Shown here in pieces: positions 36,594 to 44,860 of a DNA stretch of 64,000 bases. The position numbers and the translations under genes were made by a program. The stretch lies in contig NZ_BLJU01000003.1 of assembly GCF_009932725.1 (NCBI RefSeq), positions 186,001 through 250,000 on the forward strand. Reading direction: 5' to 3'. The notes below the pieces were generated by a model. It saw only the letters and a program-made list of their open reading frames with translations, ran no database searches and was not told where the DNA came from. Source of the DNA: Pseudomonas yangonensis. Lineage in GTDB: Bacteria; Pseudomonadota; Gammaproteobacteria; Pseudomonadales; Pseudomonadaceae. Positions within the stretch are counted from its first letter, which is position 1, and each line of letters opens with the position of its first letter.

Positions 36594-37502
36594 ATGCAAG
36601 CGCTGTTGAACGAAATTCTCGATGAAGTCCGCCCGCTGATCGGCCAGGGCAAGGTGGCCGACTACATTCCCGCCCTGGCCAGCGTGGCGCCCGATCAGCT
36701 GGGCATCGCCGTATACGGCAACGATGGCCAGCTGCATGTGGCCGGTGATGCGCGCACGCCGTTTTCGATCCAGAGCATCTCCAAGGTCTTCAGCCTGGTG
36801 CAGGCCGTCGGTCACAGCGGCGAGGCGATCTGGCAGCGCCTGGGCCACGAACCGTCCGGCCAGCCGTTCAACTCGCTGGTGCAGCTCGAGTTCGAGCGTG
36901 GCAAGCCGCGCAATCCGTTCATCAACGCCGGCGCCCTGGTGATCTGCGACATCAATCAGTCGCGCTACGCCGCACCGGCGCTGTCGATGCGCGACTTTGT
37001 CAGGCGCCTGTCGGGCAACCCCGAGGTGACGGTGGACAACCATGTCGCCGAGTCGGAATACCAGCACCGCGCGCGCAACGCGGCGGCGGCGTATCTGATG
37101 CAATCGTTCGGCAATTTCCACAATGAAGTCGAGGCCGTGCTGCGCAGCTATTTCAGCTGCTGCGCGCTGCGCATGAGCTGCGTCGACCTGGCGCGCGCCT
37201 TCGGCTTCCTAGCCAACCAGGGTTTCTGCAAGCACAGCGGCGAACAGGTGCTGTCGCCCCGGCAGAGCAAGCAGATCAACGCCATCATGGCCACCAGCGG
37301 GCTGTACGACGAGGCGGGCAACTTCGCCTACCGCGTCGGCCTGCCGGGCAAGAGCGGCGTCGGCGGTGGCATCGTCGCCGTCGTGCCGGGGCGTTTCAGC
37401 GTTTGCGTATGGTCGCCCGAGCTGAACGCCGCTGGTAACTCGCTGGCCGGCATCAAGGCGTTGGAGCTGCTCAGTCAGCGCATCGGCTGGTCGATTTTCT
37501 AG
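36594..37502 (+). CDS. glsA: Glutaminase (GlsA/GlsB family)
   Basis: The enzyme hydrolyses L-glutamine to glutamate and ammonia. The 302 residues have the serine-dependent beta-lactamase-like fold with the S-x-x-K motif S61-ISK64 ([14 protein letters not shown]). Other conserved parts are [24 protein letters not shown] and [15 protein letters not shown]. Length fits the bacterial family (about 300-310). No strong ribosome site is visible. It sits close to a RidA gene and an asparaginase, suggesting a loose amide-nitrogen cluster. Confidence 0.94.
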   Translation: MQALLNEILDEVRPLIGQGKVADYIPALASVAPDQLGIAVYGNDGQLHVAGDARTPFSIQSISKVFSLVQAVGHSGEAIWQRLGHEPSGQPFNSLVQLEFERGKPRNPFINAGALVICDINQSRYAAPALSMRDFVRRLSGNPEVTVDNHVAESEYQHRARNAAAAYLMQSFGNFHNEVEAVLRSYFSCCALRMSCVDLARAFGFLANQGFCKHSGEQVLSPRQSKQINAIMATSGLYDEAGNFAYRVGLPGKSGVGGGIVAVVPGRFSVCVWSPELNAAGNSLAGIKALELLSQRIGWSIF

Positions 37503-37562
37503 GCTATGGTCGCAGCAGGCCGCACCTTCGTGCGGCCGCTGATTCGAAGACCAGGAGTGCCC

Positions 37563-37958
37563 ATGTCGATGCCCGAATACCACCTGTTCGCCGCTGCGCC
37601 CGCGCCAGTAGCGCCGTTCTCCCACGCCTGCGAAGCCGATGGCTGGGTGTTCATCACCGGCCAGTTGCCCATCGATCCGGGCAATGAAGAGTCACCCTTG
37701 CCCGAAGGCATCGAGGCTCAGACGCACAAGACCTTCGACAACCTGCTGGTGGTGCTCGAAGAGCTCGGCCTGGGCCTGGAAAACGTGGTGTCGGCGCGCG
37801 CCTTCCTCACCGATTTCTATCGAGACTACGCACGCTTCAACGCGGTTTACGCCGGCTATTTCCCCGAAGGCAAACGCCCGGCGCGCACCTGCATCGGCAC
37901 CACCGGCCTGGCGCGCCACGCGCTGGTGGAGATCGATTTCATCGCGCGGCGGCCCTGA
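37563..37958 (+). CDS. RidA-family (YjgF/UK114) deaminase
   Basis: RidA proteins hydrolyse reactive enamine/imine intermediates of amino-acid metabolism. The 131-residue protein has FITGQLPIDP, the segment TFDNLLVVLEELGLGLENVVSARAFL-like helix, and the signature ARTCIGTTGLARHALVEIDFIA with the conserved Arg. AGGAG lies before the ATG at 37563, which decides against the longer frame from 37506. It follows glsA by 60 bases. Confidence 0.9.
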   Translation: MSMPEYHLFAAAPAPVAPFSHACEADGWVFITGQLPIDPGNEESPLPEGIEAQTHKTFDNLLVVLEELGLGLENVVSARAFLTDFYRDYARFNAVYAGYFPEGKRPARTCIGTTGLARHALVEIDFIARRP

Positions 37959-37964
37959 GGCCGG

Positions 37965-38408
37965 CTATAAGAGTTTGCGGTACTGCACAAACCCCGAGCG
38001 CTCACCGATGCGCTCGTACAGCAGCTTGGCCTGGCTGTTGCTCTCATGCGTCAGCCAGTGCACCCGCGAGCAGCCGTTGGCGCGGGCCTGGTCGTAGACG
38101 TGCTGGATCAGCTTGCGGCCGATCCCGCCGCTACGCTCGCCCTTGGCGACGAACAGGTCCTGCAGGTAGCAGTAATCGCCGGTGGTCCAGGTCGAGCGAT
38201 GGATCACCCAGTGCACCAGCCCGACGGCCTGGTCACCGCGCCAGGCCAGTGCAGCGCCCATGGGCTCGGCGGGGTCGAGAAAGCGCTGCCAGGCGAGGGC
38301 GCCGGTCTCGGCCGGGATATCGGTCATGTAAAAACGCTGGTAGCCCTGCCACAAGGGCAACCAGGCTTCATGATCGGCAGCGACTACAGGGCGGATTTCG
38401 ATACTCAT
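37965..38408 (-). CDS. GNAT-family N-acetyltransferase
   Basis: The 147-residue protein has the acetyl-CoA binding motif in LQDLFVAKGERSGGIGRKLIQHVYDQA (the R-x-x-G-x-G/A loop as RSGGIG) and a late HWLTHESNSQAKLLYERIG segment. The acceptor substrate is unknown. It lies 27 bases past the asparaginase gene on the same strand and may be co-transcribed. Confidence 0.88.
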   Translation of the reverse strand: MSIEIRPVVAADHEAWLPLWQGYQRFYMTDIPAETGALAWQRFLDPAEPMGAALAWRGDQAVGLVHWVIHRSTWTTGDYCYLQDLFVAKGERSGGIGRKLIQHVYDQARANGCSRVHWLTHESNSQAKLLYERIGERSGFVQYRKLL

Positions 38409-38435
38409 CGTCCTTCCTCTGTTTGGGCAGGTGGG

Positions 38436-39425
38436 TCAGTCGCTCATCTCACCACAGAGATCGCGCGCCAGCCAGTGCTCCACCTCGGCTTGCGTCAATC
38501 CGGCGCCGAGCAGGGCGAACAGCTTGCCCAGTGCCGCCTCGCGGGTCATGCCGCCGCAGGAGACCAGGCCGACCTCGGCCAGACGACTGCCGGCGGCGTA
38601 CACGCCGAACTGCACATGCCCCTGCGCACACTGGCTGATCGCCGCCAGCACCACGCCGCGCGCATGCGCATCGCGCAGCACCGCCATCAGCTCGGCATCA
38701 CCGGCAGGGCCGGTACCGCTGCCGTAGCATTCCAGCAGCACGCCCTTCACGCCGCTGTCGAGCAGGGCGCTGAGGTGGCCCGCCTGCACGGCCGGATGCA
38801 GCGGCAGCACGGCCAGGTTCACCCGCTCGCGCACCTGGCGGTAGTCGATAAGGGCGCTGATCCCGACATGCTCGGCCTGCCGCAGCCGCGGCAGCACCTG
38901 GAAGGCATCGAAGGCATCGCTGCGCAGCTTCGAACAGCGCGCGCCATGCAGCAGCTGGCCGTTGAAATACAGGTGCACCCCCGGCGCCACGCCACGATGC
39001 AGCGCGCGCATGGCGCCGAACAGGTTGGGCCAGGCATCGCCACCGGCCACGCCGGCCGGCTGCATGGCGCCGGTCAGCACCACCGGCACATTGAGGCCGA
39101 GTAGCAGGAAACTCAGCGCTGCGGCGCTGTAGGCCAGGGTGTCGGTGCCGTGCAGCACCAGCACCGCATCATGGCCGCGGGTTTCCACGGCCGTGACGAT
39201 TTCGTCACGCAGCGCCAGCCAGTGGCCCGGGTTCATGTTGGCGCTGTCGATCAGCGGCAGCAGCTCGCGGAAGCTCCACTGCGGCAGCTCGCTGGCGTTT
39301 TCGCTGGCTTGCTGGGTGCGCATGCGCGCCTCGAAACCCGAGGCCGGGGCCAGGCCGTCTGCGCTCATCTGCATGCCAATGGTGCCACCGGTGTACAGCA
39401 CCAAGAGTTTTTCTGGGGTCGCCAT
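38436..39425 (-). CDS. ansA: Type I (cytoplasmic) L-asparaginase
   Basis: It hydrolyses asparagine to aspartate and ammonia. The 329-residue protein has both nucleophile regions: YTGGTIGMQ with T12/T15 and the LHGTDTLAYSAAALSF motif with Thr-Asp. No signal peptide is seen at the ATG at 39425, so it is cytoplasmic. The frame extends upstream to 39503, but that part does not resemble the family. Aspartate made here would feed the aspartase encoded at 53-55 kb. Confidence 0.92.
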   Translation of the reverse strand: MATPEKLLVLYTGGTIGMQMSADGLAPASGFEARMRTQQASENASELPQWSFRELLPLIDSANMNPGHWLALRDEIVTAVETRGHDAVLVLHGTDTLAYSAAALSFLLLGLNVPVVLTGAMQPAGVAGGDAWPNLFGAMRALHRGVAPGVHLYFNGQLLHGARCSKLRSDAFDAFQVLPRLRQAEHVGISALIDYRQVRERVNLAVLPLHPAVQAGHLSALLDSGVKGVLLECYGSGTGPAGDAELMAVLRDAHARGVVLAAISQCAQGHVQFGVYAAGSRLAEVGLVSCGGMTREAALGKLFALLGAGLTQAEVEHWLARDLCGEMSD

Positions 39426-39504
39426 GGGCTCTCCTCGCAATTCACGGGCAAGCGCAGCGTCGCCGCGGCTGCCTAAGGATGGCTGCCAGAGTTGGCAGGC
39501 CAAG

Positions 39505-39527
39505 AAAAAGGGGGCCTTGCCCCCTTT
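39505..39527 (-). terminator. Intrinsic terminator of the alanine/glycine symporter
   Basis: AAAGGGGGC/GCCCCCTTT with a 3-base loop. On the minus strand the stem is followed by TTTTTC. It lies 17 bases past the symporter stop. Confidence 0.8.
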
Positions 39528-39543
39528 CCTTCGTCTGAATCAA

Positions 39544-40983
39544 TCAACGCTGGTGAGTGCGATTGCCGAACTCCGCCAGATCGGCGGCATTGCTCGACTG
39601 ATTGCCCCATACGGCGGGGTCGAGGTCCAGATCAGCGAACTGCTTGGCATCGAACACCGGCGACTCGATACCCGCCTTGATCTGGCCGTCGTAGTCGCGC
39701 ATCAGGCGCAGGCCTACCTTGAACAGCAGCGCCAGGGCGATCAGGTTGCAGATCGCCAGCAGCCCCATGGTCACGTCGGCGAAGGCGAACACGGTGCCCA
39801 GATCCTGCACCGAACCCCACAGCACCAGGCCAACCACCAGCACGCGATAGACCATCACCGGGCCGCGCTTCTGGCTGAAGAAACCCAGCGCGTTCTCACC
39901 CAGATAGTAGTTGTAGATCAGCGTGGTGAAGACGAACAGCAGCAGCGCCAGGCTGACGAATACCCGGCCCCATTCGCCGACGACGGCCGCGATGGCGCTC
40001 TGGGTCAGGACCACGCCGGCCTGTTCCATGCCCGGCTGGTAGACACCCGACAGCAGAATGATCAGCGCTGTGCAGCTGCACAGGACCAGCGTATCGATGA
40101 ACACGCTGAGCGATTGCACGATGCCCTGTGCCGCCGGGTGCTTGACCTCGGCGACGGCGGCCACGTTCGGCGCACTGCCCAGGCCGGCCTCGTTGGAGAA
40201 CAGGCCACGCTTGACGCCCATGATGATGGCCGCGCCTATGCCGCCAGCGAAAGCCGGCTCGAGGCCGAAGGCACTCTTGAAGATCAGGGCGAAGGTGGCC
40301 GGCACCTCAGCGATGTTCATGCCGATCACCAGCACTGCCATGGCGATGTAGGAGAAGGCCATGGCCGGCACCAGCACGTCGGCGAACTGGGCGATGCGCT
40401 TGATGCCGCCGAAGATGATCAGACCGATCACCACAGTCAGGGCGACGCCGCTGGCCAGGGTAGGGATACCGAAGGTGTCATGTAGCGAACTGGCGACAGT
40501 GAAGGACTGCACGGCGTTGAAGCCGAAGCCGAAGGTCACCAGCAGCAGGATCGACACGACGATGCCCAGCCAGCGCTGACCGAGGCCGTGCTGGATGTAG
40601 AACGCCGGGCCACCGCGGTAACCGCCATCGGCTTCGCGACGCTTGTACAACTGGGCCAGGGAGCACTCGAAGTAGCTGGTGGCCATGCCGACCAGCGCCA
40701 CGACCCACATCCAGAAGATGGCGCCGGGACCTCCGAGCATGATCGCCACCGACACACCGGCAATGTTGCCGGCACCGACGCGGCCGGCCACCGACAGCAT
40801 CAGGGCCTGGAACGAGCTGAGCTGGCCCGGCTGACGCTGCAACGCTTCGCTGAAGATGCGGAACATGCGGCCGAAGTAGCGGAGCTGGACGAAGCGCGAG
40901 GCGATGGTGAAGTACAGACCGAGACCGATCAGCATCACGATCAGCAGCTTGCTCCAGATGAGGTCATTGAGAAGATCGAGCAT
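39544..40983 (-). CDS. Alanine/glycine:cation symporter (AGCS family)
   Basis: The 479-residue transporter has about 11 helices and AGCS signatures GRVGAGNIAGVSVAI and the long YKRREADGGYRGGPAFYIQ loop, with NEAGLGSAPNVAA further on. It would bring in alanine, glycine or a related amino acid with sodium. It is divergent from an HTH regulator, with interleaved inverted repeats in between, so that regulator is its likely controller. A terminator follows. Confidence 0.92.
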   Translation of the reverse strand: MLDLLNDLIWSKLLIVMLIGLGLYFTIASRFVQLRYFGRMFRIFSEALQRQPGQLSSFQALMLSVAGRVGAGNIAGVSVAIMLGGPGAIFWMWVVALVGMATSYFECSLAQLYKRREADGGYRGGPAFYIQHGLGQRWLGIVVSILLLVTFGFGFNAVQSFTVASSLHDTFGIPTLASGVALTVVIGLIIFGGIKRIAQFADVLVPAMAFSYIAMAVLVIGMNIAEVPATFALIFKSAFGLEPAFAGGIGAAIIMGVKRGLFSNEAGLGSAPNVAAVAEVKHPAAQGIVQSLSVFIDTLVLCSCTALIILLSGVYQPGMEQAGVVLTQSAIAAVVGEWGRVFVSLALLLFVFTTLIYNYYLGENALGFFSQKRGPVMVYRVLVVGLVLWGSVQDLGTVFAFADVTMGLLAICNLIALALLFKVGLRLMRDYDGQIKAGIESPVFDAKQFADLDLDPAVWGNQSSNAADLAEFGNRTHQR

Positions 40984-41090
40984 GGGAGGCTTTCTCTCTT
41001 GTTGTTCTGAATGGGGAATACGCCCCGCCGGGCGGATTGGAATGGTTCGTGATAGAGGCCTCGTCGGGCAATTTCGCAGGTCGCGGCTAG

Positions 41091-41129
41091 ATGACGCGAG
41101 TTGATGCTAAAATCGCGTCATTCGCATCA
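41091..41129. promoter_or_regulatory. Two interleaved inverted repeats, candidate operator
   Basis: ATGACGCGA (41091-41099) pairs with TCGCGTCAT (41113-41121), perfect over 9 bp. TGATGC (41102-41107) pairs with GCATCA (41124-41129). The -10-like TAAAAT (41107-41112) of the HTH gene lies between the arms of both, so a bound protein would block transcription. Confidence 0.55.
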
Positions 41130-41143
41130 GCTGGAGCGGCCAT

Positions 41144-41962
41144 ATGTCCGATTCCCTCGGCGCCAACCTGAAACTGCTCTGCAGCCATTACCGCTCGATT
41201 GCCGAGGTGTGTCGCAAGCTGTCGATCAACCGCGCACAGTTCAATCGCTACCTGGTCGGGCAGAGCCGCCCGACCACCCACAACCTCAAGCGCATCTGCG
41301 ATTTCTTCGGCGTCGAGCCCTTCGAGCTGGCCATGCCGGCCGAGCAGTTCTCCCGCCTGATCGGTGCACGCAGTGGCGATGCACCGGTTCAGAGTAGCAG
41401 TGATCCGCTGCTGGAGCTGTTCACCCCACTGCGCCGGCAGGCCAGCCCGATGGAGCGCTACTGCGGCTACTACTTCGAATATTCCAATTGCATGTCGGTG
41501 CCGGGGCACGTGCTGCTGTCGCTGGTGCACCTGCGCGAGGAGCGCGGCAACTACCTGTTCGAACGCCAGGAGCGCCAGGAACGCCAGGAATCCACCCGCG
41601 GCGGCAGCGAGGACTGGGTGCGCTGTCGCTACCTGGGCACGGCCTTCTTCCTGCAAGACCGCCTGTTTCTGGTGGACTACGAGTCGCTCACCGGCAACGA
41701 GATGAGCCAGACCATCCTGATTCCCAGCTTCAAGAGCCGCATCATCCGCCTCAACGGCATCAAGACCGGCGTATCCAGCGGCGACCGCCGCACCCCGGCC
41801 TGCACCCGCGTGGTCTGGCAGTACCTGGGCAACGAGATCAACCGGGTCAATGCCTATCGTCAGCTGATGCTCTACGCACCGGACGACGCACGGATCGACG
41901 ACGACATCCGCCAGCGCCTGGGCGGCGCGCAGCTGCGCGATGGACTCTTCGAGATGGAGTGA
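41144..41962 (+). CDS. HTH (XRE/Cro-CI type) transcriptional regulator
   Basis: The 272-residue protein has an N-terminal helix-turn-helix (about 6-62, SIAEVCRKLSINRAQFNRYLVGQSRPTTHNL in part) and a large C-terminal domain (about 85-270) with no recognised ligand motif. That domain has aromatic-rich strands (MERYCGYYFEYSN). A short RQE-RQE-RQE repeat (9-bp units at 41564-41590) breaks it near residue 145. It is divergent from the AGCS symporter and is preceded by its own probable operator. I infer local control of the symporter and itself. Confidence 0.85.
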   Translation: MSDSLGANLKLLCSHYRSIAEVCRKLSINRAQFNRYLVGQSRPTTHNLKRICDFFGVEPFELAMPAEQFSRLIGARSGDAPVQSSSDPLLELFTPLRRQASPMERYCGYYFEYSNCMSVPGHVLLSLVHLREERGNYLFERQERQERQESTRGGSEDWVRCRYLGTAFFLQDRLFLVDYESLTGNEMSQTILIPSFKSRIIRLNGIKTGVSSGDRRTPACTRVVWQYLGNEINRVNAYRQLMLYAPDDARIDDDIRQRLGGAQLRDGLFEME

Positions 41963-41976
41963 CTGCCGGACGCCGC

Positions 41977-42165
41977 TCAGACGCTACGCGGCAGCCACAG
42001 CATCATCACCACGCAGAACAGCGTGAGGCCAATGCAGAACCACAGGAAGCGCCGCTGCCGGCGCAGCTGTGGCTGGTGAGTGGGCAAGGGCATGCCACAG
42101 TCGCCGCACTCCTGCGCGGAGGCAGATTGTGGGCGTTGGCAGTAGAGGCAGGTGCGGGTGCTCAT
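41977..42165 (-). CDS. dnrP: DnrP-like zinc-ribbon membrane protein
   Basis: The 62-residue protein has an N-terminal zinc ribbon with two Cys pairs (C-LY-C and C-GD-C) and one C-terminal membrane helix (about 40-57). Proteins named DnrP occur next to dnr in denitrifying pseudomonads such as P. stutzeri; their job is not established. It is 4 bases downstream of dnr and most likely co-transcribed. Its small size suggests it tethers or modulates a partner. Confidence 0.75.
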   Translation of the reverse strand: MSTRTCLYCQRPQSASAQECGDCGMPLPTHQPQLRRQRRFLWFCIGLTLFCVVMMLWLPRSV

Positions 42166-42169
42166 GGCG

Positions 42170-42907
42170 CTACTCGAACTGCTCCAGGCGCTGCCGGTCG
42201 AGGATGCGAATGACCCGCGCCTGCTGGGTGATGATCTGTTCGTCGATCAGGCGGCGAATGATGCGCGAGAAGGTCTCGGGCTGAATCGACAGATGCCCGG
42301 CGATCAGTTGCCGGGCCATCGGCAGTTCCACTTCGTCGCTTTCGCTACGCGCCAGCTGGGTGAGCAGGTAACGCACCACGCGGTGAGTGGCGTTCTTCAG
42401 CGACAGCGTTTCGATCTCGTTGATGCGCTGGTGCAGACGAATGCACAGCTTGCCAAGCAGGGCGAAGGTCAGCCGCGAGTTGCCCTGCAGCAGCCGCATG
42501 TAGGTGGCATTGGCAAAGCGGTAGAGCTGAGTCGGGCCAAGCGCCTGGGCCGAGGCCACGTAGTCGGGGGTATCCATCAGCATCATCGCCTCGGCGAAGG
42601 TGTTGCGCTCGCCGATCACCTCGAAGACCTTTTCCTGGCCATCCGGGGTCAGGCGGTAGATCTTCACCGCGCCGGAGATCACGAAAAAGAACGCGTGCGC
42701 CGGCTCGCCCTGCATGAACAGGATGTCACCCTTGTCGAGATTGAGCAGTTGGCTGTCGGCCAGCAGCTCGTCCAGCTGTTCGTCGGCCATTGGCTCGAAC
42801 AGGTGGTGGCTGCGCAGAATCTGGTGATGAACGCGATGCTGCACCCGGGACGATTCCTGGCTGCCCGACGAGGCGATCATTCGGGTCGCGGTGGTGTTAC
42901 TGAGCAT
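42170..42907 (-). CDS. dnr: Dnr, nitric-oxide-responsive Crp/Fnr-family activator
   Basis: Dnr binds heme, senses NO and activates nir and nor genes at TTGAT-N4-ATCAA sites. The 245-residue protein matches P. aeruginosa Dnr in SHHLFEP, KGDILFMQGEPAHAFFFVISG, IYRLTPDGQEK, NATHRVVRYLL and the HTH AGHLSIQPETFSRIIRRLID. There are no N-terminal Fnr-type iron-sulfur cysteines. The likely ATG at 42907 overlaps the upstream regulator gene by 11 bases; an ATG at 42880 is possible. dnrP follows. Three candidate binding sites lie in the neighbouring nir/nor genes. Confidence 0.9.
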   Translation of the reverse strand: MLSNTTATRMIASSGSQESSRVQHRVHHQILRSHHLFEPMADEQLDELLADSQLLNLDKGDILFMQGEPAHAFFFVISGAVKIYRLTPDGQEKVFEVIGERNTFAEAMMLMDTPDYVASAQALGPTQLYRFANATYMRLLQGNSRLTFALLGKLCIRLHQRINEIETLSLKNATHRVVRYLLTQLARSESDEVELPMARQLIAGHLSIQPETFSRIIRRLIDEQIITQQARVIRILDRQRLEQFE

Positions 42908-43604
42908 GCTCTGTCTCCGGGGGTTCGGCATAGCGGGCGATGCCGTCCAGGTCGAGGAGCGCCACATGTTGACGCCCCAGTTCCAGCAGTCCGCGCTCCT
43001 TCCAGGCGCTGAGCAGACGGCTGACGGTGTGCAGGGTGGTGCCGGTCATTTCCGCAAGGTTCTGACGCGACAGGGGAAAATCGATGCTGACGCCGTTGCC
43101 GGTGCTGCGCCCCGAATGCTGAGCCAGGCGCAGCAGGGCGTGCGCCAGGCGCTGCTCGACGCGCTCGGTGGACAGCTCGCGGATGCGCTGGTGGGCGTCC
43201 TGCAGGCGCTGCCCGAGCGCGCGCACCACATGATCGTTCAAGTGCGGGCAAACCCGGCTGAGCGACGCCCACTGCGCCGACGGCCAGCGCAGCACGCTGC
43301 TGTTCTCCACCGCGACGGCTGATGCCGGGAAATGGCTCAGCGCCATGGCGCGGGCGATGCCGAACAGCTCGCCGGCGCACACGTAGCGCACCACCACGCG
43401 CTCGCCGGCAGGGGTCAGCTGGGAAATCTGCAGATGGCCGCCGAGCAGAAAGAAGAAATGCCGGGCGGGCTCGCCCTGCTGGAAGACGAAATCTCCCGTC
43501 AGGACATCGCATTGCTGCGCATGCGCCACGGCGTCTTCGAGCTCGTTGTCGCTCAAGGGCGAGAACAGTGGCAGACGTGCGATCAGCTCGAGTTCGGGTG
43601 GCAT
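42897..43604 (-). CDS. Second Crp/Fnr-family regulator of the denitrification block
   Basis: The 235-residue protein has a cyclic-nucleotide-like sensor domain (about 8-130), a dimer helix (RVEQRLAHALLRLAQHSG) and a winged HTH with NLAEMTGTTLHTVSRLLSAWKERGLL. The recognition helix differs from Dnr (TTLHTVSRLL versus IQPETFSRII), so it may read another site. It lacks an N-terminal Fnr cysteine cluster. It is translationally linked to dnr by an 11-base overlap and is divergent from nirK. It may be a DnrS-like or nitrogen-oxide regulator; I cannot settle which. Confidence 0.85.
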   Translation of the reverse strand: MPPELELIARLPLFSPLSDNELEDAVAHAQQCDVLTGDFVFQQGEPARHFFFLLGGHLQISQLTPAGERVVVRYVCAGELFGIARAMALSHFPASAVAVENSSVLRWPSAQWASLSRVCPHLNDHVVRALGQRLQDAHQRIRELSTERVEQRLAHALLRLAQHSGRSTGNGVSIDFPLSRQNLAEMTGTTLHTVSRLLSAWKERGLLELGRQHVALLDLDGIARYAEPPETEHAQ

Positions 43605-43697
43605 AAGGCATCAATTCGGGTAATGCGACGGATGTGCTGATCGTAGCGCGTAGCCTGCGCCAGCCGCTGCGGTAAGTTGTCGCTGCCCGCCGCTTCT

Positions 43698-43739
43698 TTG
43701 TTCCAGGACAAAGAAGGCGAAGATGCCTTGCCCTGAAAT
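43698..43739 (+). promoter_or_regulatory. Dnr/FNR-type box and -10 element of nirK
   Basis: TTGTT-CCAG-GACAA (43698-43711) is a dyad of the FNR class and lies in the larger palindrome CTTTGT-N6-ACAAAG. A -10-like TGAAAT (43734-43739) is placed so that the box is centred at about -41.5 from a start near 43746. The leader would be 25 nt. The box lies 94 bp upstream of the divergent regulator start. Confidence 0.65.
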
Positions 43740-43770
43740 GGTTCCAGCCAACCATAAAAGGGAACACAGC

Positions 43771-44856
43771 ATGAAAGGCTTCAAACCGTTACTGATCGCC
43801 AGCGCCATCGCCCTGAGCTTCACCAGCACCTCGCTGCTGGCCGACACCACCGATGGCCTGGAGCGGGTCAAGGTCAACCTGGTCGCGCCGCCACAGGTCC
43901 ATGCACATGAGCAGGCCACCAGCAGCAAGCCCAAGGTGGTGCAATTCCGCATGACCATCGAGGAGAAGAAGATGGTCATCGACGGCCAGGGCACCACCCT
44001 GCAGGCCATGACCTTCGACGGCTCCATGCCCGGCCCGACCATGGTCGTGCACGAGGGCGACTACGTGGAGCTCACCCTGGTCAACCCGGCCAGCAACAGC
44101 ATGCCGCACAACATCGACTTCCATGCCGCCACCGGCGCGCTGGGCGGCGCCAAACTGACCCAGGTGGCACCGGGCGAAGAAGTGGTGCTGCGCTTCAAGG
44201 CCGACCGCAGCGGCACCTTCGTCTACCACTGCGCGCCGGAAGGCATGGTCGCCTGGCACGTGCTCGCCGGCATGAGCGGCACCCTGATGGTGTTACCGCG
44301 CGACGGTCTCAAGGACCCGGAAGGCAAGCCGCTGCACTACGACCGCGCCTACACCATCGGCGAATTCGACCTGTACATTCCCAAGGACAAGGACGGCAAA
44401 TACAAGGACTACCCCGACCTTGGCTCCAGCTTCCAGGACTCGCGCGACGCCATGCGTACCCTGATCCCGACCCATGTGGTGTTCAACGGCAAGGTCGGTG
44501 CACTGACCGGTGACGGTGCTCTGACCGCCAAGGTTGGCGAGACCGTGCTGTTCATCCATTCGCAGGCCAACCGCGACACCCGCCCGCATCTGATCGGCGG
44601 CCACGGGGACTGGGTCTGGGAAACCGGCAAGTTCGACAACCCGCCGGAGAAGAATCTGGAAACCTGGTTCATCCGCGGAGGCTCCGCCGGTGCGGCGCTT
44701 TACACCTTCAAGCAGCCGGGCGTGTACGCCTACGTCAACCACAACCTGATCGAGGCGATGGAGCTGGGCGCTGCCGGCCACGTCAAGGTGGAAGGCGAGT
44801 GGAACGATGACCTGATGAAGCAGATCAAGGCCCCCGGCCCGATCACGGCGAAGTAA
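43771..44856 (+). CDS. nirK: NirK, copper-containing nitrite reductase
   Basis: NirK reduces nitrite to nitric oxide in the periplasm. The 361-residue precursor has a Sec signal (about 1-24, SLLA-D) and two cupredoxin domains. Type 1 copper ligands are H113, C154, H163 and M168 ([21 protein letters not shown]). Type 2 ligands are H118, H153 and H324, with catalytic D116 and H273 ([11 protein letters not shown]). All ligands are present, so the enzyme should be active. nirV follows after 4 bases. The FNR-type box upstream fits control by Dnr. P. aeruginosa uses the unrelated cytochrome cd1 NirS. Confidence 0.96.
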   Translation: MKGFKPLLIASAIALSFTSTSLLADTTDGLERVKVNLVAPPQVHAHEQATSSKPKVVQFRMTIEEKKMVIDGQGTTLQAMTFDGSMPGPTMVVHEGDYVELTLVNPASNSMPHNIDFHAATGALGGAKLTQVAPGEEVVLRFKADRSGTFVYHCAPEGMVAWHVLAGMSGTLMVLPRDGLKDPEGKPLHYDRAYTIGEFDLYIPKDKDGKYKDYPDLGSSFQDSRDAMRTLIPTHVVFNGKVGALTGDGALTAKVGETVLFIHSQANRDTRPHLIGGHGDWVWETGKFDNPPEKNLETWFIRGGSAGAALYTFKQPGVYAYVNHNLIEAMELGAAGHVKVEGEWNDDLMKQIKAPGPITAK

Positions 44857-44860
44857 GGGC

